From Planctomycetota bacterium (GTDB lineage: Bacteria; Planctomycetota; Planctomycetia; Pirellulales; UBA1268), in NCBI GenBank assembly GCA_003669585.1, contig QWOQ01000017.1:414259-478258 (forward strand): DNA of 64,000 bases, written 5' to 3'. Of the stretch, positions 28,771-39,057 are shown in pieces. The first letter of the stretch is position 1; each line of letters starts with the position of its first letter. Both the position numbers and the translations under genes were made by a program. A model generated the notes under the pieces. That model made no database searches. It saw nothing but the letters and a program-made list of their open reading frames with translations, and had not been told where the DNA came from.

Positions 28771-30285
28771 TCAGTGTTTTTTTTTCGGACCCTTGCCGAC
28801 AGGACGCTTTTCCTGATGTCCGCGTGCAGCATGAGGTTTGACAATATCTCGGCGACGGCCTGATTTTGGTCCACCCGATTTAAAACCACCAGGTCTGCGT
28901 CCTCGATCTCCGCGATGGCCTGAAGACCCGGAAAACTGTTCGATTTCTGGGATATGGATGTCATCCTCTCCATGGTCCATGCCGACTGCGGCTTCGTGAA
29001 GGAGACGAATGGCAGCAGCAGCGACATCAAGCGGATCATTTTCGGCAGAAAGACTTTTTGCGACGGCACGAAAATCCTCTAGGTCTCCCGCGACGATCGC
29101 TTTTTGAACCTCTGCACTGGTCATCTTCATCTGCTTCGCCTTGACATCCTGCGGCGTAGGCACTTTGGAGATTTCCATCTTCTGCTTCATCAGCGATTCG
29201 ATATTTCGCAGCAATCTTTGTTCGCGAGGCTCTGAGAGCGTAATAGCGACGCCTTCGCGTCCAGCGCGTCCCGTGCGTCCGATTCGATGCAGATAGGCTT
29301 CCGGTGAAACTGGCACGTCGAAGTTCACAACATGCGACACGTGTTCGATATCGATGCCTCGAGCGGCCACATCGGTGGCAATCAGAAGATCGACGGTTGC
29401 GCCACGTGCTTTTTTCATGACTCGATCCCGCTGGGCCTGCGTCATGCCACCGTGCAATGCTTCAACTCGATACCCGCGGCCCATAAGTCGTTCGGCCAGC
29501 ATGTCGACGTCAACTCGCGTGCGGCAGAAAATAAGTGCAAGCGTTGGGGATTCAAGATCAAGCACTCTACCGAGAGCAATGATCTTGTGCGATCGCGGCA
29601 TGATGAATGCAGTTTGTCGAACCTTCGGCAATGTTCCTTTGGTATCTTTGTCGCGCGGAATGAGAATCCGTGCTGGATTTTTGAGATGACGTTCTGCAAT
29701 GGATGCGATTCTCGGCGGTAAGGTTGCTGAGAAAAGTGCCGTTTGCCGATCATCGGGTGCACCATCAAGAATGAGCTCAAGGTCGTCCGCAAATCCCATA
29801 TCGAGCATTTCATCAGCTTCGTCGAGTACGACGACCGAGATCGCGCTCAAGTCGAGTGTTCCGCGACGCACATGATCGAGCACGCGGCCGGGAGTTCCGA
29901 TCACGATGTGCACGCCTCGCTTGAGCGCAGTGTTCTGCCGATGAAACTCCTGACCCCCGTAGATCGGCACGACTGAAATCCCAAGCCCTCTGCCATAGCG
30001 ATGAAACGCTTCTGAAACCTGAATGGCAAGTTCGCGCGTTGGCACGAGTACCAAAACTGCAGGTTTGAATGGAACCGTTTTGGTCTTCCCGAGTTTTTGA
30101 ATCAGCGGCAATGCGAATGCCGCGGTTTTTCCTGTGCCCGTTGCAGCCTGGCCGAGCAGATCGCGTCCTTCAAAGAGCGGAACAATCGCTTGCGATTGAA
30201 TCGGAGTCGGTTCTTCGTAGCCCAGTGATGTGAGTTCGAGGAGAAGTTCCGGGCCTAGGCCCAGTTCGGCAAAAGAGTTTTTCAT
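28771..30285 (-). CDS. DEAD-box RNA helicase
   Basis: FAELGLGPELLLEL, ATGTGKTAAF, VLDEADEMLDMGF, ATDVAARGIDIEHVSHVVNFD, HRIGRTGRAGREG; basic C-terminal tail. Confidence 0.96.
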   Translation of the reverse strand: MKNSFAELGLGPELLLELTSLGYEEPTPIQSQAIVPLFEGRDLLGQAATGTGKTAAFALPLIQKLGKTKTVPFKPAVLVLVPTRELAIQVSEAFHRYGRGLGISVVPIYGGQEFHRQNTALKRGVHIVIGTPGRVLDHVRRGTLDLSAISVVVLDEADEMLDMGFADDLELILDGAPDDRQTALFSATLPPRIASIAERHLKNPARILIPRDKDTKGTLPKVRQTAFIMPRSHKIIALGRVLDLESPTLALIFCRTRVDVDMLAERLMGRGYRVEALHGGMTQAQRDRVMKKARGATVDLLIATDVAARGIDIEHVSHVVNFDVPVSPEAYLHRIGRTGRAGREGVAITLSEPREQRLLRNIESLMKQKMEISKVPTPQDVKAKQMKMTSAEVQKAIVAGDLEDFRAVAKSLSAENDPLDVAAAAIRLLHEAAVGMDHGEDDIHIPEIEQFSGSSGHRGDRGRRPGGFKSGGPKSGRRRDIVKPHAARGHQEKRPVGKGPKKKH

Positions 30286-30519
30286 CCGACCAGAGTACCA
30301 AGCATTTGAAGTGAATGCGGAAGGCGGTTCGGATTATCGATTCCACTGCGTTTTGTGGGTCTTTTTTAATCTCTGCCGAGCTGTACCGTGGCAATCTATA
30401 CAAACTTCCGATGGTTCAAACTGCAAAAAGGCTCTGCAGAAACACTTTTTGAAACTTCCCTGACCAGGTGGGGAATGAAAAAATCGACGCTTCTTGTACT
30501 CCGTACAGAGAACATCTAT

Positions 30520-31551
30520 TCACTGCCGTCGAACCTTGGCTTCGGCCGCTTTCAGCACATCGGAAATTCGCACCGCAGCGCCGTGGTTGCGTTTGCTCTC
30601 ATCAGCAGCTTCCATAAAGGCATAAAGTTCGATTGTTTCTGCGGCTGCGACTGGGGGTTTTCCAGTCCGAAAAAACTCAGCGATTGAAACGATCAGCGGT
30701 CGATAGCCTTCAAAAGTACCAAGCACTTCAACTGCGGATTCGCCAAACACCGTTCCACCATAGCCCGATCCACCTTTGCGAATGCCACGAAAGGAACCAA
30801 TTCGACCGTCGCTCCAACGACCAACCACCTGCTCAAAGTCTTGAGAGCTTGTGCGAGTTACTTCCTCGCATCCCGGTCCCATCAGCGTGTAGAGCCGTTC
30901 AACTCCGTGAATGCCATACCAAAAAAGATCCGGATGCGTTGCTTCCAAGGAGCATGGTGAAAAAGTATCTGCTCCCATCACCTTGCCCAGTGCGCCGGAG
31001 CGTATTTCCTGATCGCGTTTTCCAAACCGAAGACCAGAACTTGAAAAAATCGGAACCCCAGCTGCTTCTGCTTCCCGATAAATTGTGATCGCATCAACGA
31101 GTGTTCCGGCCACCGGCTTGTCGATGAAAACGGGTTTCTTTGCCGCGAGCACCGGACGCACCTGCTCAAGGTGTGGGCGGCCGTCATTGGTTTCCAGCAG
31201 CACGCCGTCGACGCGATCGAGCAGCTGCGGAATCGAATCGACAATTTCCACCCCAACCTTTTTAATCTCTTCGATGTAGCCAGCAACGCGTTGCGTGCTT
31301 GAGAGAATGTCGGAACTCCCCTTGGGATACGCCGCCACCACCTTGAACCCGGAAAGCCCCTCGGCGGGATTGTCCTTATTGAATTCCTGCGCGAAGGCAA
31401 TGGCGTGTGATGTATCTAAGCCGATGATGCCAAGCCGAAACGGTGCGGCTGCTGGTTTTTCGTTCTCAGCCGCCAACGTGGAGATTCCCCCACACACGAT
31501 CGCCGCCCACGACAACGCGTTCATGAACAATCGCACAATTCTCGAATTCAT
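30520..31551 (-). CDS. Gfo/Idh/MocA family oxidoreductase, exported
   Basis: Signal peptide, FRLGIIGLDTSHAIAFAQEF, KPVFIDKPVAGTLVDAI. Confidence 0.8.
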   Translation of the reverse strand: MNSRIVRLFMNALSWAAIVCGGISTLAAENEKPAAAPFRLGIIGLDTSHAIAFAQEFNKDNPAEGLSGFKVVAAYPKGSSDILSSTQRVAGYIEEIKKVGVEIVDSIPQLLDRVDGVLLETNDGRPHLEQVRPVLAAKKPVFIDKPVAGTLVDAITIYREAEAAGVPIFSSSGLRFGKRDQEIRSGALGKVMGADTFSPCSLEATHPDLFWYGIHGVERLYTLMGPGCEEVTRTSSQDFEQVVGRWSDGRIGSFRGIRKGGSGYGGTVFGESAVEVLGTFEGYRPLIVSIAEFFRTGKPPVAAAETIELYAFMEAADESKRNHGAAVRISDVLKAAEAKVRRQ

Positions 31552-31554
31552 AAA

Positions 31555-32913
31555 TCAGGTTACCTTTGGTTGCCATTGGTCTCGATATTCCCGTCGCCAC
31601 AGGGCGGCGGCCTCAGGATCGTTCTCGATATGCCCATCGGTGGCTCGGGTCGAAAGCGAGCGACCAGCGCGGTAGGAAATATTTCCAAGTTGGCACAAAA
31701 GAGTGCTTTTATGAGCCTCTTCAATGTCGGCGTGTGGAAGCGCACCCGATGCGACACAGTCGAGAAAATTCGCAATGTGGAGGTCTCCCCCCTTGTGTTG
31801 CGGCGACTCAAGTTCTTTGTTGCTCGCATCAAAAATCTTGTAATCACCACCGCCACCGATCGTGAGCGATCCGTTATCTCCTAGAAAGCAGATGCCAAAG
31901 CCGGTGCCATCTGGACCGCGCGGAGAACAACTCAGACCCTCCCACGAAATCATTTTATTCTCTGGAAATTCATACGAAACCATCATCGTGTCTGGAGTTT
32001 CTTGATCGTCGTGGAATCGATATCGACCACCACTGCTTGTGACTCGCGTCGGAAAGGAGACATCCATGCCCCACCTCGCGACGTCGAGGCAATGCACACC
32101 GTTGTTGCCAAGTTCTCCGTCACCCCAGTGCCAGTTCCAGTGCCAGTTGTAGTGAACGATGTTTGCTCGAAAGGGTCGATGTGGGGCTGGTCCCTGCCAG
32201 AGATCCCAATCGAGCCAAGCAGGTGCATCGGTCGACGGCGCAACACCGATTGATCCACGTTGTGCGGTATACCAGGTGCGTGCATAGCGGACCGGGCCAA
32301 TCACGCCCGCATGAAGTCGCTCGATCGCTTCTCGCAAACCTGGATAACTCCGTCGCTGCGATCCCATCGTGACAATACAATTGTGTTTTCGCGCTGCGTT
32401 TACGGCCAGTTCACCTTCTTCAGGCGTATGACTACACGGTTTTTCCACGTAGACGTGTTTGCCGGCATTGCACGCAAGAATAGTTGCCGGAGCATGCCAG
32501 TGATTGGGAGTAGCGACCACCAGCACATCGATCGTTGTATCGTCGAGCAGTCTACGAAAATCGGACTCGAGACGGGGAACGTTGCGGCCGTCTTTTGAAA
32601 ATGAATCAGCAAGCACTCCGCCAACTCGCGAATCAACATCGCACAGCGCAACCACCTCAGCCCGCGAATCGGCTGCGAATGTTTTGGCAAGCCATGAGCC
32701 ACGCCCGTTGACTCCCATAACCGCAACGCGAATTCGGTCGTTCGCTCCAACAATCTGCGGCTGCGTTTGCGCTTGGGCGCCGGTGCGATGCGAGACCACC
32801 GAGACAGCAGCCCCCAGAGTGCCCATCGCCATGCTTCCGATGACCCGTCGACGAGATAAGTTTGGATTTATGAGGAGATTCGACGCAGTGCAATGATCAT
32901 CGTTTGTTTTCAT
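31555..32913 (-). CDS. Gfo/Idh/MocA family oxidoreductase with Tat-like signal
   Basis: LSRRRVIGSMAMGTLGAA; IRVAVMGVNGRGSWLAKTF; TPNHWHAPATILACNAGKHVYVEKPCSHTPEEG. Confidence 0.93.
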   Translation of the reverse strand: MKTNDDHCTASNLLINPNLSRRRVIGSMAMGTLGAAVSVVSHRTGAQAQTQPQIVGANDRIRVAVMGVNGRGSWLAKTFAADSRAEVVALCDVDSRVGGVLADSFSKDGRNVPRLESDFRRLLDDTTIDVLVVATPNHWHAPATILACNAGKHVYVEKPCSHTPEEGELAVNAARKHNCIVTMGSQRRSYPGLREAIERLHAGVIGPVRYARTWYTAQRGSIGVAPSTDAPAWLDWDLWQGPAPHRPFRANIVHYNWHWNWHWGDGELGNNGVHCLDVARWGMDVSFPTRVTSSGGRYRFHDDQETPDTMMVSYEFPENKMISWEGLSCSPRGPDGTGFGICFLGDNGSLTIGGGGDYKIFDASNKELESPQHKGGDLHIANFLDCVASGALPHADIEEAHKSTLLCQLGNISYRAGRSLSTRATDGHIENDPEAAALWRREYRDQWQPKVT

Positions 32914-32979
32914 AAACGCCTTTTCAATGGTTGTATCAAACGTGAAAAGAGAATTGCATTGTCAACGATTCAAACTACT

Positions 32980-33459
32980 CTACCCCCGGGACGAATCTTC
33001 ATACGTAATTTTAACGACCACTTTTCGGACATGCTCCGGTTCGCCAACAGCCAATCGCGGCATGTGACCGTCCCATGGATAGAGCAGCATGAACGATCCG
33101 GCGACAAGCGTCAGAACGTGGCCATCACCGACCAGTGGCATAAAATCCTGCTGACTGTTGTAATCGCCTGCCGCAAGTGTGGAGATATCTGCCCAACCAA
33201 TCCCCTCACGGCCACTGACGACAAGTTGCAGATCGATATATTTTCGATGAGCCTCCCACGTTCCTCTGGAAAGCTGGTTTTCACCCGACAAGATGGTGTC
33301 GTACTCCTGAACGATCCCATAGACGCTGCGGCCATCGAGTTCATACTCCCCGCATGCCAAGGTTTCAACATCCGCACGCGTGATAAAATCGATCGCCTTT
33401 GAAATGTGCGGCGAAAGACAGCGGTATTGTGCGGCTCGCGAAAGTCGATCGATGATCAC
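32980..33459 (-). CDS. YhcH/YjgK/YiaL family protein
   Basis: WEAHRKYIDLQLVVSGREGIGWAD, FMLLYPWDGHMPRLAVGEPEHVRKVVVKI. Confidence 0.9.
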   Translation of the reverse strand: MIIDRLSRAAQYRCLSPHISKAIDFITRADVETLACGEYELDGRSVYGIVQEYDTILSGENQLSRGTWEAHRKYIDLQLVVSGREGIGWADISTLAAGDYNSQQDFMPLVGDGHVLTLVAGSFMLLYPWDGHMPRLAVGEPEHVRKVVVKITYEDSSRG

Positions 33460-33513
33460 GGATCCCCCCTCCTGTGTGTGTGAATTGGTCTAAAGTATTC
33501 GATGATGACGGCC

Positions 33514-33529
33514 GGTCATACCGATGACC
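33514..33529. promoter_or_regulatory. Candidate operator (perfect dyad) between yhcH and lutA
   Basis: GGTCAT-ACCG-ATGACC. Confidence 0.4.
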
Positions 33530-33625
33530 AGTGAGTATTCTATAGTGTATTGAAGAACAGTTTCTGAACACGCCTTGCGTCTGGTTCCTCTTTCATTCCA
33601 AATCCCTCACCATACAGTTCATCCC

Positions 33626-34348
33626 GTGCAAATTGATCTTTTTATTCCCTGCTTTGTCGACCAGATGACTCCAGGAGTCGGTCTTGCAGTTACGCGTGTT
33701 CTCGAGCGACTTGGTCATACGGTTGAATTTCGACCCGCGCAGACCTGTTGCGGCCAACCAAGTTTTAACTCGGGATACTGGGACGAAGCGAGAAGCGTGG
33801 CGATTCGAGCCCTCGATGTTTTTGAAGGTGCCCAAGCAGTGGTAGGGCCCAGCGGTTCCTGCGTTGCAATGATGCGAGTCTTTTACCCGCAACTGCTTGC
33901 AGGCACGCCACATGAAACGCGAGCCTTGGATCTGGCCAGCAAAACATTTGAGTTCAGCGAGTTTCTCGTTGAAAAACTTGGTGTGACCGATGTTGGTGCC
34001 CGTTTTCCGCATTCGGTGACCTATCACGACGGCTGCCACGGCCTCCGCGAACTGCGGATTCAACAAGCACCGAGACAACTGCTGCGAGCGGTGAAAGATC
34101 TCGAACTTATCGAATGCGACGAAGCCGAAAGTTGCTGCGGATTTGGCGGTCTGTTTAGTGTGAAGTTTCCAATGATCTCGACGGCCATGGCCGAAGTAAA
34201 GGGAGGGTCACTTGCTCGTACAGAATGTGAGTACATCGTTTCGAGCGACCCAACCTGTCAGTTGCAACTCGACGGATGGTTCTCAAAAAAGAAGATGAAA
34301 CCTCGAACCATTCATCTGGCAGAAGTCCTTGCCGGAGGTGATGCGTGA
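33626..34348 (+). CDS. lutA: Lactate utilization protein A ((Fe-S)-binding, CCG domains)
   Basis: VQIDLFIPCFVDQMTPGVG, AQTCCGQPSFNSGYW, ESCCGFGGLFSVKFP, SSDPTCQLQL; likely GTG start 33626. Confidence 0.93.
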   Translation: MQIDLFIPCFVDQMTPGVGLAVTRVLERLGHTVEFRPAQTCCGQPSFNSGYWDEARSVAIRALDVFEGAQAVVGPSGSCVAMMRVFYPQLLAGTPHETRALDLASKTFEFSEFLVEKLGVTDVGARFPHSVTYHDGCHGLRELRIQQAPRQLLRAVKDLELIECDEAESCCGFGGLFSVKFPMISTAMAEVKGGSLARTECEYIVSSDPTCQLQLDGWFSKKKMKPRTIHLAEVLAGGDA

Positions 34349-35766
34349 GTGTCCATGATGCCACCACGAAGGCAGCCCTTCCGGCGGAGGCAAAAAATCA
34401 GTTCCTTCACGATGCAGCCGAACATGTTCGCGACATCGATCATCGCTCGTTTGTTCGCAAGGCGCTCGGTGGCTATTACGTCACTCGCGATTCTCAGAAA
34501 GCCAAGTATCGCGATTGGGAACATGCCAGAGATGCTGCAGCGCTTGCCAAGTGGTCGGCCGTCAATCGACTTGACGAACTTCTTCCGCTGTTTGTCACAA
34601 ACTTCGAAGCGGGTGGTGGCATTGTCCATTTCGCTCGCGATGCCCAGGAGGCACGAACGATCATTGTGGATCTCGTGCGGGCTTCCAATGCGAAGGCAAT
34701 TATTAAGAGCAAGTGCATGACGACCGAAGAAATCCATCTCAACGACGCTCTCGAAAAGGAAGGTTATGTCGTAGTGGAAAGCGATCTCGGAGAATTTATT
34801 CAGCAACTTCGAGGCGAACCACCTTACCACTTCGTTTTTCCCTGCATGCATGTACGGCGGGGAGAAATCAGCGATCTTTTTCAAAAACATCTCGGCACCG
34901 AACCGACACAGAGCCCCGAAGAACTCACCATGATCGCCCGCAGATACATGCGACAGCTGTATGTCGATGCCGACGTGGGAATCACCGGTGCCAATTTTCT
35001 GGTGGCCGAAACAGGTCAAATATCGATTACTGAAAACGAAGGAAATGCCCGACTGACGGCGGCCTTGCCTCGTGTACACATCGCGCTTTCAGGAATCGAA
35101 AAGGTGGTTGCCAGTCTGGCCGACCTCGCCGTGCTGCTGCCGATGCTTGCCACGGCCGGAACCGGCCAGCCAATGACCTGTTACAACACGCTCTACAGTG
35201 GGCCGCAAAAAAATGACGAGCCAGACGGACCACGCGAAATGCATTTAGTTCTGCTCGACAATGCTCGCACGGCAATCCTCGCCGATCCCGAGCAGCGAGA
35301 TTCGCTGCACTGCATTCGCTGCGGTGCGTGCTTAAATGTCTGCCCGATCTTTAAGAATGTCGGTGGCTTTACCTATGGCACAACGTATCAAGGCCCGATT
35401 GGTTCGGTGATCACGCCACATTTGAGAGGACTCTCGGATTGGAATCACCTGTCGAGTGCGAGTTCTCTCTGCGGCGCGTGTACGGATGCCTGTCCGGTGC
35501 GGATTGATATTCATCATCATCTGTTGCACAACCGCCGAAATGCAGTTCGTGCCTCTCCGAAGAGACTCGAACATATTGGACATCAGTTGTTTGCATTTGT
35601 TGCTGCCCGTCCGTGGCTCTTTGCCGCTGGCGGAAAACTTTTTCGATGGAGCCTAGGGTTTCTGAAAAAAATCAGGCCTCCGCTTTTGCGGCAGTGGCTT
35701 GAGACCCGTGACCTGCCGCCGGCTCCCCCAAAAAGTTTTCGACAATTGTGGAAGGAACGATCATGA
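34345..35766 (+). CDS. lutB: Lactate utilization iron-sulfur protein B
   Basis: LHCIRCGACLNVCPIFKNVGG...LCGACTDACPVRIDI; GTG start overlapping lutA. Confidence 0.95.
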   Translation: MSVHDATTKAALPAEAKNQFLHDAAEHVRDIDHRSFVRKALGGYYVTRDSQKAKYRDWEHARDAAALAKWSAVNRLDELLPLFVTNFEAGGGIVHFARDAQEARTIIVDLVRASNAKAIIKSKCMTTEEIHLNDALEKEGYVVVESDLGEFIQQLRGEPPYHFVFPCMHVRRGEISDLFQKHLGTEPTQSPEELTMIARRYMRQLYVDADVGITGANFLVAETGQISITENEGNARLTAALPRVHIALSGIEKVVASLADLAVLLPMLATAGTGQPMTCYNTLYSGPQKNDEPDGPREMHLVLLDNARTAILADPEQRDSLHCIRCGACLNVCPIFKNVGGFTYGTTYQGPIGSVITPHLRGLSDWNHLSSASSLCGACTDACPVRIDIHHHLLHNRRNAVRASPKRLEHIGHQLFAFVAARPWLFAAGGKLFRWSLGFLKKIRPPLLRQWLETRDLPPAPPKSFRQLWKERS

Positions 35767-36533
35767 GCGTGAAAGCGTCTTCTGCCAAGGACGTTGTGCT
35801 GGCGCGAGTACGCGAGGCGCTGCAAGTGCCTGCGCCACCGCCACATCTTAAGAGCCATGATCTTCAGGAAGCAGCAGGCATTTCAAACGCTCGCCCGGCG
35901 GGTGCTGTGGGGACTTTTAAACCTCTTTCGATTGCGCCGTTAGACGTTGCTCGTCCGTGGTTGCCAGAAGGGGGCCAGACACCCGAAGAGCGAATGCACA
36001 TTCTCTGCGACAATCTTAAGCGACTCAAAGCAGAGTTTCATCGCGCCTGTCATCTACAAGCTGCCGCCGAACTCATATTTTCAATAGCAAGACAGCGAGA
36101 CTGGCAACGAGTCGCCTATCACCGCCATGAACTTGTTGATCCGGTCGCGTCGGCGCTTCACTGCGCAACAGTGTGTATTGGCGAACCAGCGTCATTCGAC
36201 AAGCGTGCGCTCGAGCAATGCGATGCAGGAATCACTGCCTGCGAATCATTGGTCGCGCAGACCGGATCGATTCTAGTGTCGAGCGCCACCTGCGGTGGCC
36301 GATCGCTTTCGATTTTACCCCCGGTTCACATTGTGATTGCACACATTGATCAGATTGTAGCGACGCTCGAAGACGCACTCCACGATGCAAAGGTTCGTCA
36401 CGCAGGCCGCATGCCGAGCATGCTCTCTTTTATTACCGGCCCGAGTCGTACTGGTGACATCGAACGCATTTTGGTACTTGGCGCTCACGGTCCAAAGGAA
36501 CTGATCGTGGTCTTGGTTGGAGAGTCGCCATGA
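35763..36533 (+). CDS. lutC: Lactate utilization protein C (LUD domain)
   Basis: ACESLVAQTGSILVSSATCGGRSLSILPPVHIVIAHIDQIV, GPSRTGDIERILVLGAHGPKEL; ATGA overlap with lutB. Confidence 0.93.
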   Translation: MSVKASSAKDVVLARVREALQVPAPPPHLKSHDLQEAAGISNARPAGAVGTFKPLSIAPLDVARPWLPEGGQTPEERMHILCDNLKRLKAEFHRACHLQAAAELIFSIARQRDWQRVAYHRHELVDPVASALHCATVCIGEPASFDKRALEQCDAGITACESLVAQTGSILVSSATCGGRSLSILPPVHIVIAHIDQIVATLEDALHDAKVRHAGRMPSMLSFITGPSRTGDIERILVLGAHGPKELIVVLVGESP

Positions 36534-36698
36534 AGTTCACTTCAATCGCACAACGTCCAGATTCGCACGCTCCCGATTTTTCATGTTTGCGGTGAAAGCT
36601 CGGCTGCCATGCGTGAGTAACATATTCATAGCAGGAAGAAGTTTGTTCAATCGGTTGAGACAGCGTCCGATATTCGATTCGCAAGAAGGCCTTGTGAC

Positions 36699-38999
36699 AT
36701 GTTGACAGTCCTCAGAAAATGTCGACGTGATTTAACCAGGTATTTCAAAGTACTTGTGGCATGGGGTTTCTTATGCGCCTCTGTGAACGTGCTTGGGGGT
36801 TTTGCGAAAGCAGAAACATTTGATGGCGATGTCCAGCCATTCTTAAAAAAATATTGTTTTGATTGTCATGAAGGGGATCAGGCAGAAGGGGGTGTTTCAA
36901 TGGCCTCGTTCGCCGAGGTCACTGCCAAGAATACGGATCGTGTTCATTGGCAAAAAATTCTTCGTCAGTTGCAGGGCAAAGTGATGCCCCCGAAGGATTC
37001 CCCGCAGCCCGACGAATCCCAACGGAAAAACATTATGGTGTGGATCGAATCATTTGCACTTATGCCAGACTGTTCCAAAGGTGAGCGACCGGGGCGCGTC
37101 ACACTGCGTCGGCTCAATCGCGCCGAGTACAACAACACCATTCGCGATCTCTTTGGGATCGACATCAAGCCTGCTGACATTTTTCCATCAGATGATGTGG
37201 GCTATGGATTTGACAACATTGGCGACGTGCTCACGTTGCCGCCAGTGCTGCTCGAACGCTATCTCGAGGCGGCCGAAAATGTGATGCGAGCAGTGATTGT
37301 GACTGCTGATATCGATACTGCACCGATCAAAACAGGCAAAGGAGGAACGCTCGCTTCCAGGGGAGAAATTGGTCAGGAATTCGATCTGTCAGCCGACGGG
37401 CAGTATGTCGTGCGTGCCAGAGCCTTTGGCGATCAAGCGGGGGACGAGCCTGTTCAAATGGAGTTTCGCATCGATGGAAAAGAAAAGAAGAAAGTGGATG
37501 TTTCAGCAAAGCAATCCGCCCCGCAAGATTACGAGATCACACTAACGCTTGAAAAAGGAAAGCACCAATTTGCCGTCACTTTTCTCAACGACTACTACAA
37601 ACCCGATGCGCCAGATCCGAAACAGCGAGGAGATCGGAATCTGCACGTGGAAAAGCTTACGGTGATCGGGCCAGTCGGTGTGATGCCGGAGGAACTTCCT
37701 GAAGCGCACAAACGTTTTTTTTCAAAACCGATTGAGGCGAAGATCGATCGGGATACTCAACGACAGCAGGTGCGCGATCTCGTGCGACCACTCGCCTCGC
37801 GAGCATTTCGTCGCCGCGCAACCGATGCAGAAATGGATGGCCTTGTTGCGCTCTTTGACTTCGCACGCGAAAAAGGAGAGACCGTCGAGCGTTCGATGCA
37901 AATAACGACCAGCGCGATTCTTGTTTCGCCATCATTTCTCTTTCGCATCGAGAAAGACGCTCCCTCTGGAAAGACTCGCACTTTGAGCGACGTTGAAATG
38001 GCATCTCGGTTGTCCTATTTTCTCTGGAGTAGTCTGCCGGATGACGAACTCTTTCGTGCTGGTGTCAAAGGTGAACTCCATACGGATAAGCAACTCATCG
38101 AGCAGGCGTTGCGGATGTTAAAAGATCCGAAATCCAAGGCACTGGTTGAAAATTTTGCAGGACAGTGGCTCCAGCTTCGAAATCTTGACACATTTTTCCC
38201 AGATAAAGAACGTTTCCCCGACTATGACGACGCACTCAAAAGCGCGATGCGTCGGGAGACAGAAGAATTTTTTAGTTATCTCGTGCGCGAAGATCGTAGC
38301 GTGCTTGAGTTTCTTGACGCCGATTACACATTTGTGAACGAACGGCTTGCCAAGCACTATGGACTTCAAGGAGTCAGCGGTGAAGAATTCAGGCGAGTGT
38401 CGGTAGATCCCGCCCAGCGTGGTGGCCTCTTAGGACAGGCGAGCATTCTGTCGGTGACTTCGAATCCAACCCGCACAAGTCCTGTCAAACGTGGAAAGTG
38501 GATTCTGGAAAATCTTTTTGCTTCTCCTCCTCCTCCGCCACCACCCAACGTTCCTGAACTTGCAGTCGAAAATAAAGAGAAGCCTCTCACCGGCACGCTT
38601 CGGCAACAAATGGAGCAGCATCGATCTGATCCGTCTTGTGCAGCTTGCCATCAGTTGATGGATCCGCTTGGCTTTGGTCTGGAAAACTACAACGCTGTCG
38701 GTGCGTGGAGAACGGATGATGGCTTGCACCCGGTCGACCCGTCAGGAGAGTTGCCAGATGGTCGGTCTTTCAAAGGACCGGCAGAACTCAAGACCATTCT
38801 CAAGGGTCGAGAAGAGGAATTTCGACGCTGTTTCGCTGAAAAAATGCTGACGTACGCGATTGGAAGAGGCTTGGAACACTATGATGCATGTGCCGTACAG
38901 AGAATCTCTCGGGAATGTGCGGAGAACGGCAATCGTTTTTCTGTGATTGTGACTGAAATTGTGTTGAGCCCTGCATTCCGTCAACGCGAATCCCCTTGA
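36699..38999 (+). CDS. DUF1592/DUF1588/DUF1585-type planctomycete cytochrome c domain protein
   Basis: FLKKYCFDCHEGDQAEGGV (CxxCH), RRLNRAEYNNTIRDLFGID, CAACHQLMDPLGFGLENYNAVGAWR (second CxxCH), SPPPPPPPNVPEL linker. Confidence 0.93.
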   Translation: MLTVLRKCRRDLTRYFKVLVAWGFLCASVNVLGGFAKAETFDGDVQPFLKKYCFDCHEGDQAEGGVSMASFAEVTAKNTDRVHWQKILRQLQGKVMPPKDSPQPDESQRKNIMVWIESFALMPDCSKGERPGRVTLRRLNRAEYNNTIRDLFGIDIKPADIFPSDDVGYGFDNIGDVLTLPPVLLERYLEAAENVMRAVIVTADIDTAPIKTGKGGTLASRGEIGQEFDLSADGQYVVRARAFGDQAGDEPVQMEFRIDGKEKKKVDVSAKQSAPQDYEITLTLEKGKHQFAVTFLNDYYKPDAPDPKQRGDRNLHVEKLTVIGPVGVMPEELPEAHKRFFSKPIEAKIDRDTQRQQVRDLVRPLASRAFRRRATDAEMDGLVALFDFAREKGETVERSMQITTSAILVSPSFLFRIEKDAPSGKTRTLSDVEMASRLSYFLWSSLPDDELFRAGVKGELHTDKQLIEQALRMLKDPKSKALVENFAGQWLQLRNLDTFFPDKERFPDYDDALKSAMRRETEEFFSYLVREDRSVLEFLDADYTFVNERLAKHYGLQGVSGEEFRRVSVDPAQRGGLLGQASILSVTSNPTRTSPVKRGKWILENLFASPPPPPPPNVPELAVENKEKPLTGTLRQQMEQHRSDPSCAACHQLMDPLGFGLENYNAVGAWRTDDGLHPVDPSGELPDGRSFKGPAELKTILKGREEEFRRCFAEKMLTYAIGRGLEHYDACAVQRISRECAENGNRFSVIVTEIVLSPAFRQRESP

Positions 39000-39057
39000 G
39001 CGTCGATACATCTTCAATGAGGAATTCAGTTTTTGTAACTGCTGGAGAAATGGTCCA

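Noticed and set aside
38521-38560. CCT/CCA repeat in the DUF1592 gene
   Set aside because: Encodes the usual polyproline linker (PPPPPPP) of this family rather than a regulatory repeat
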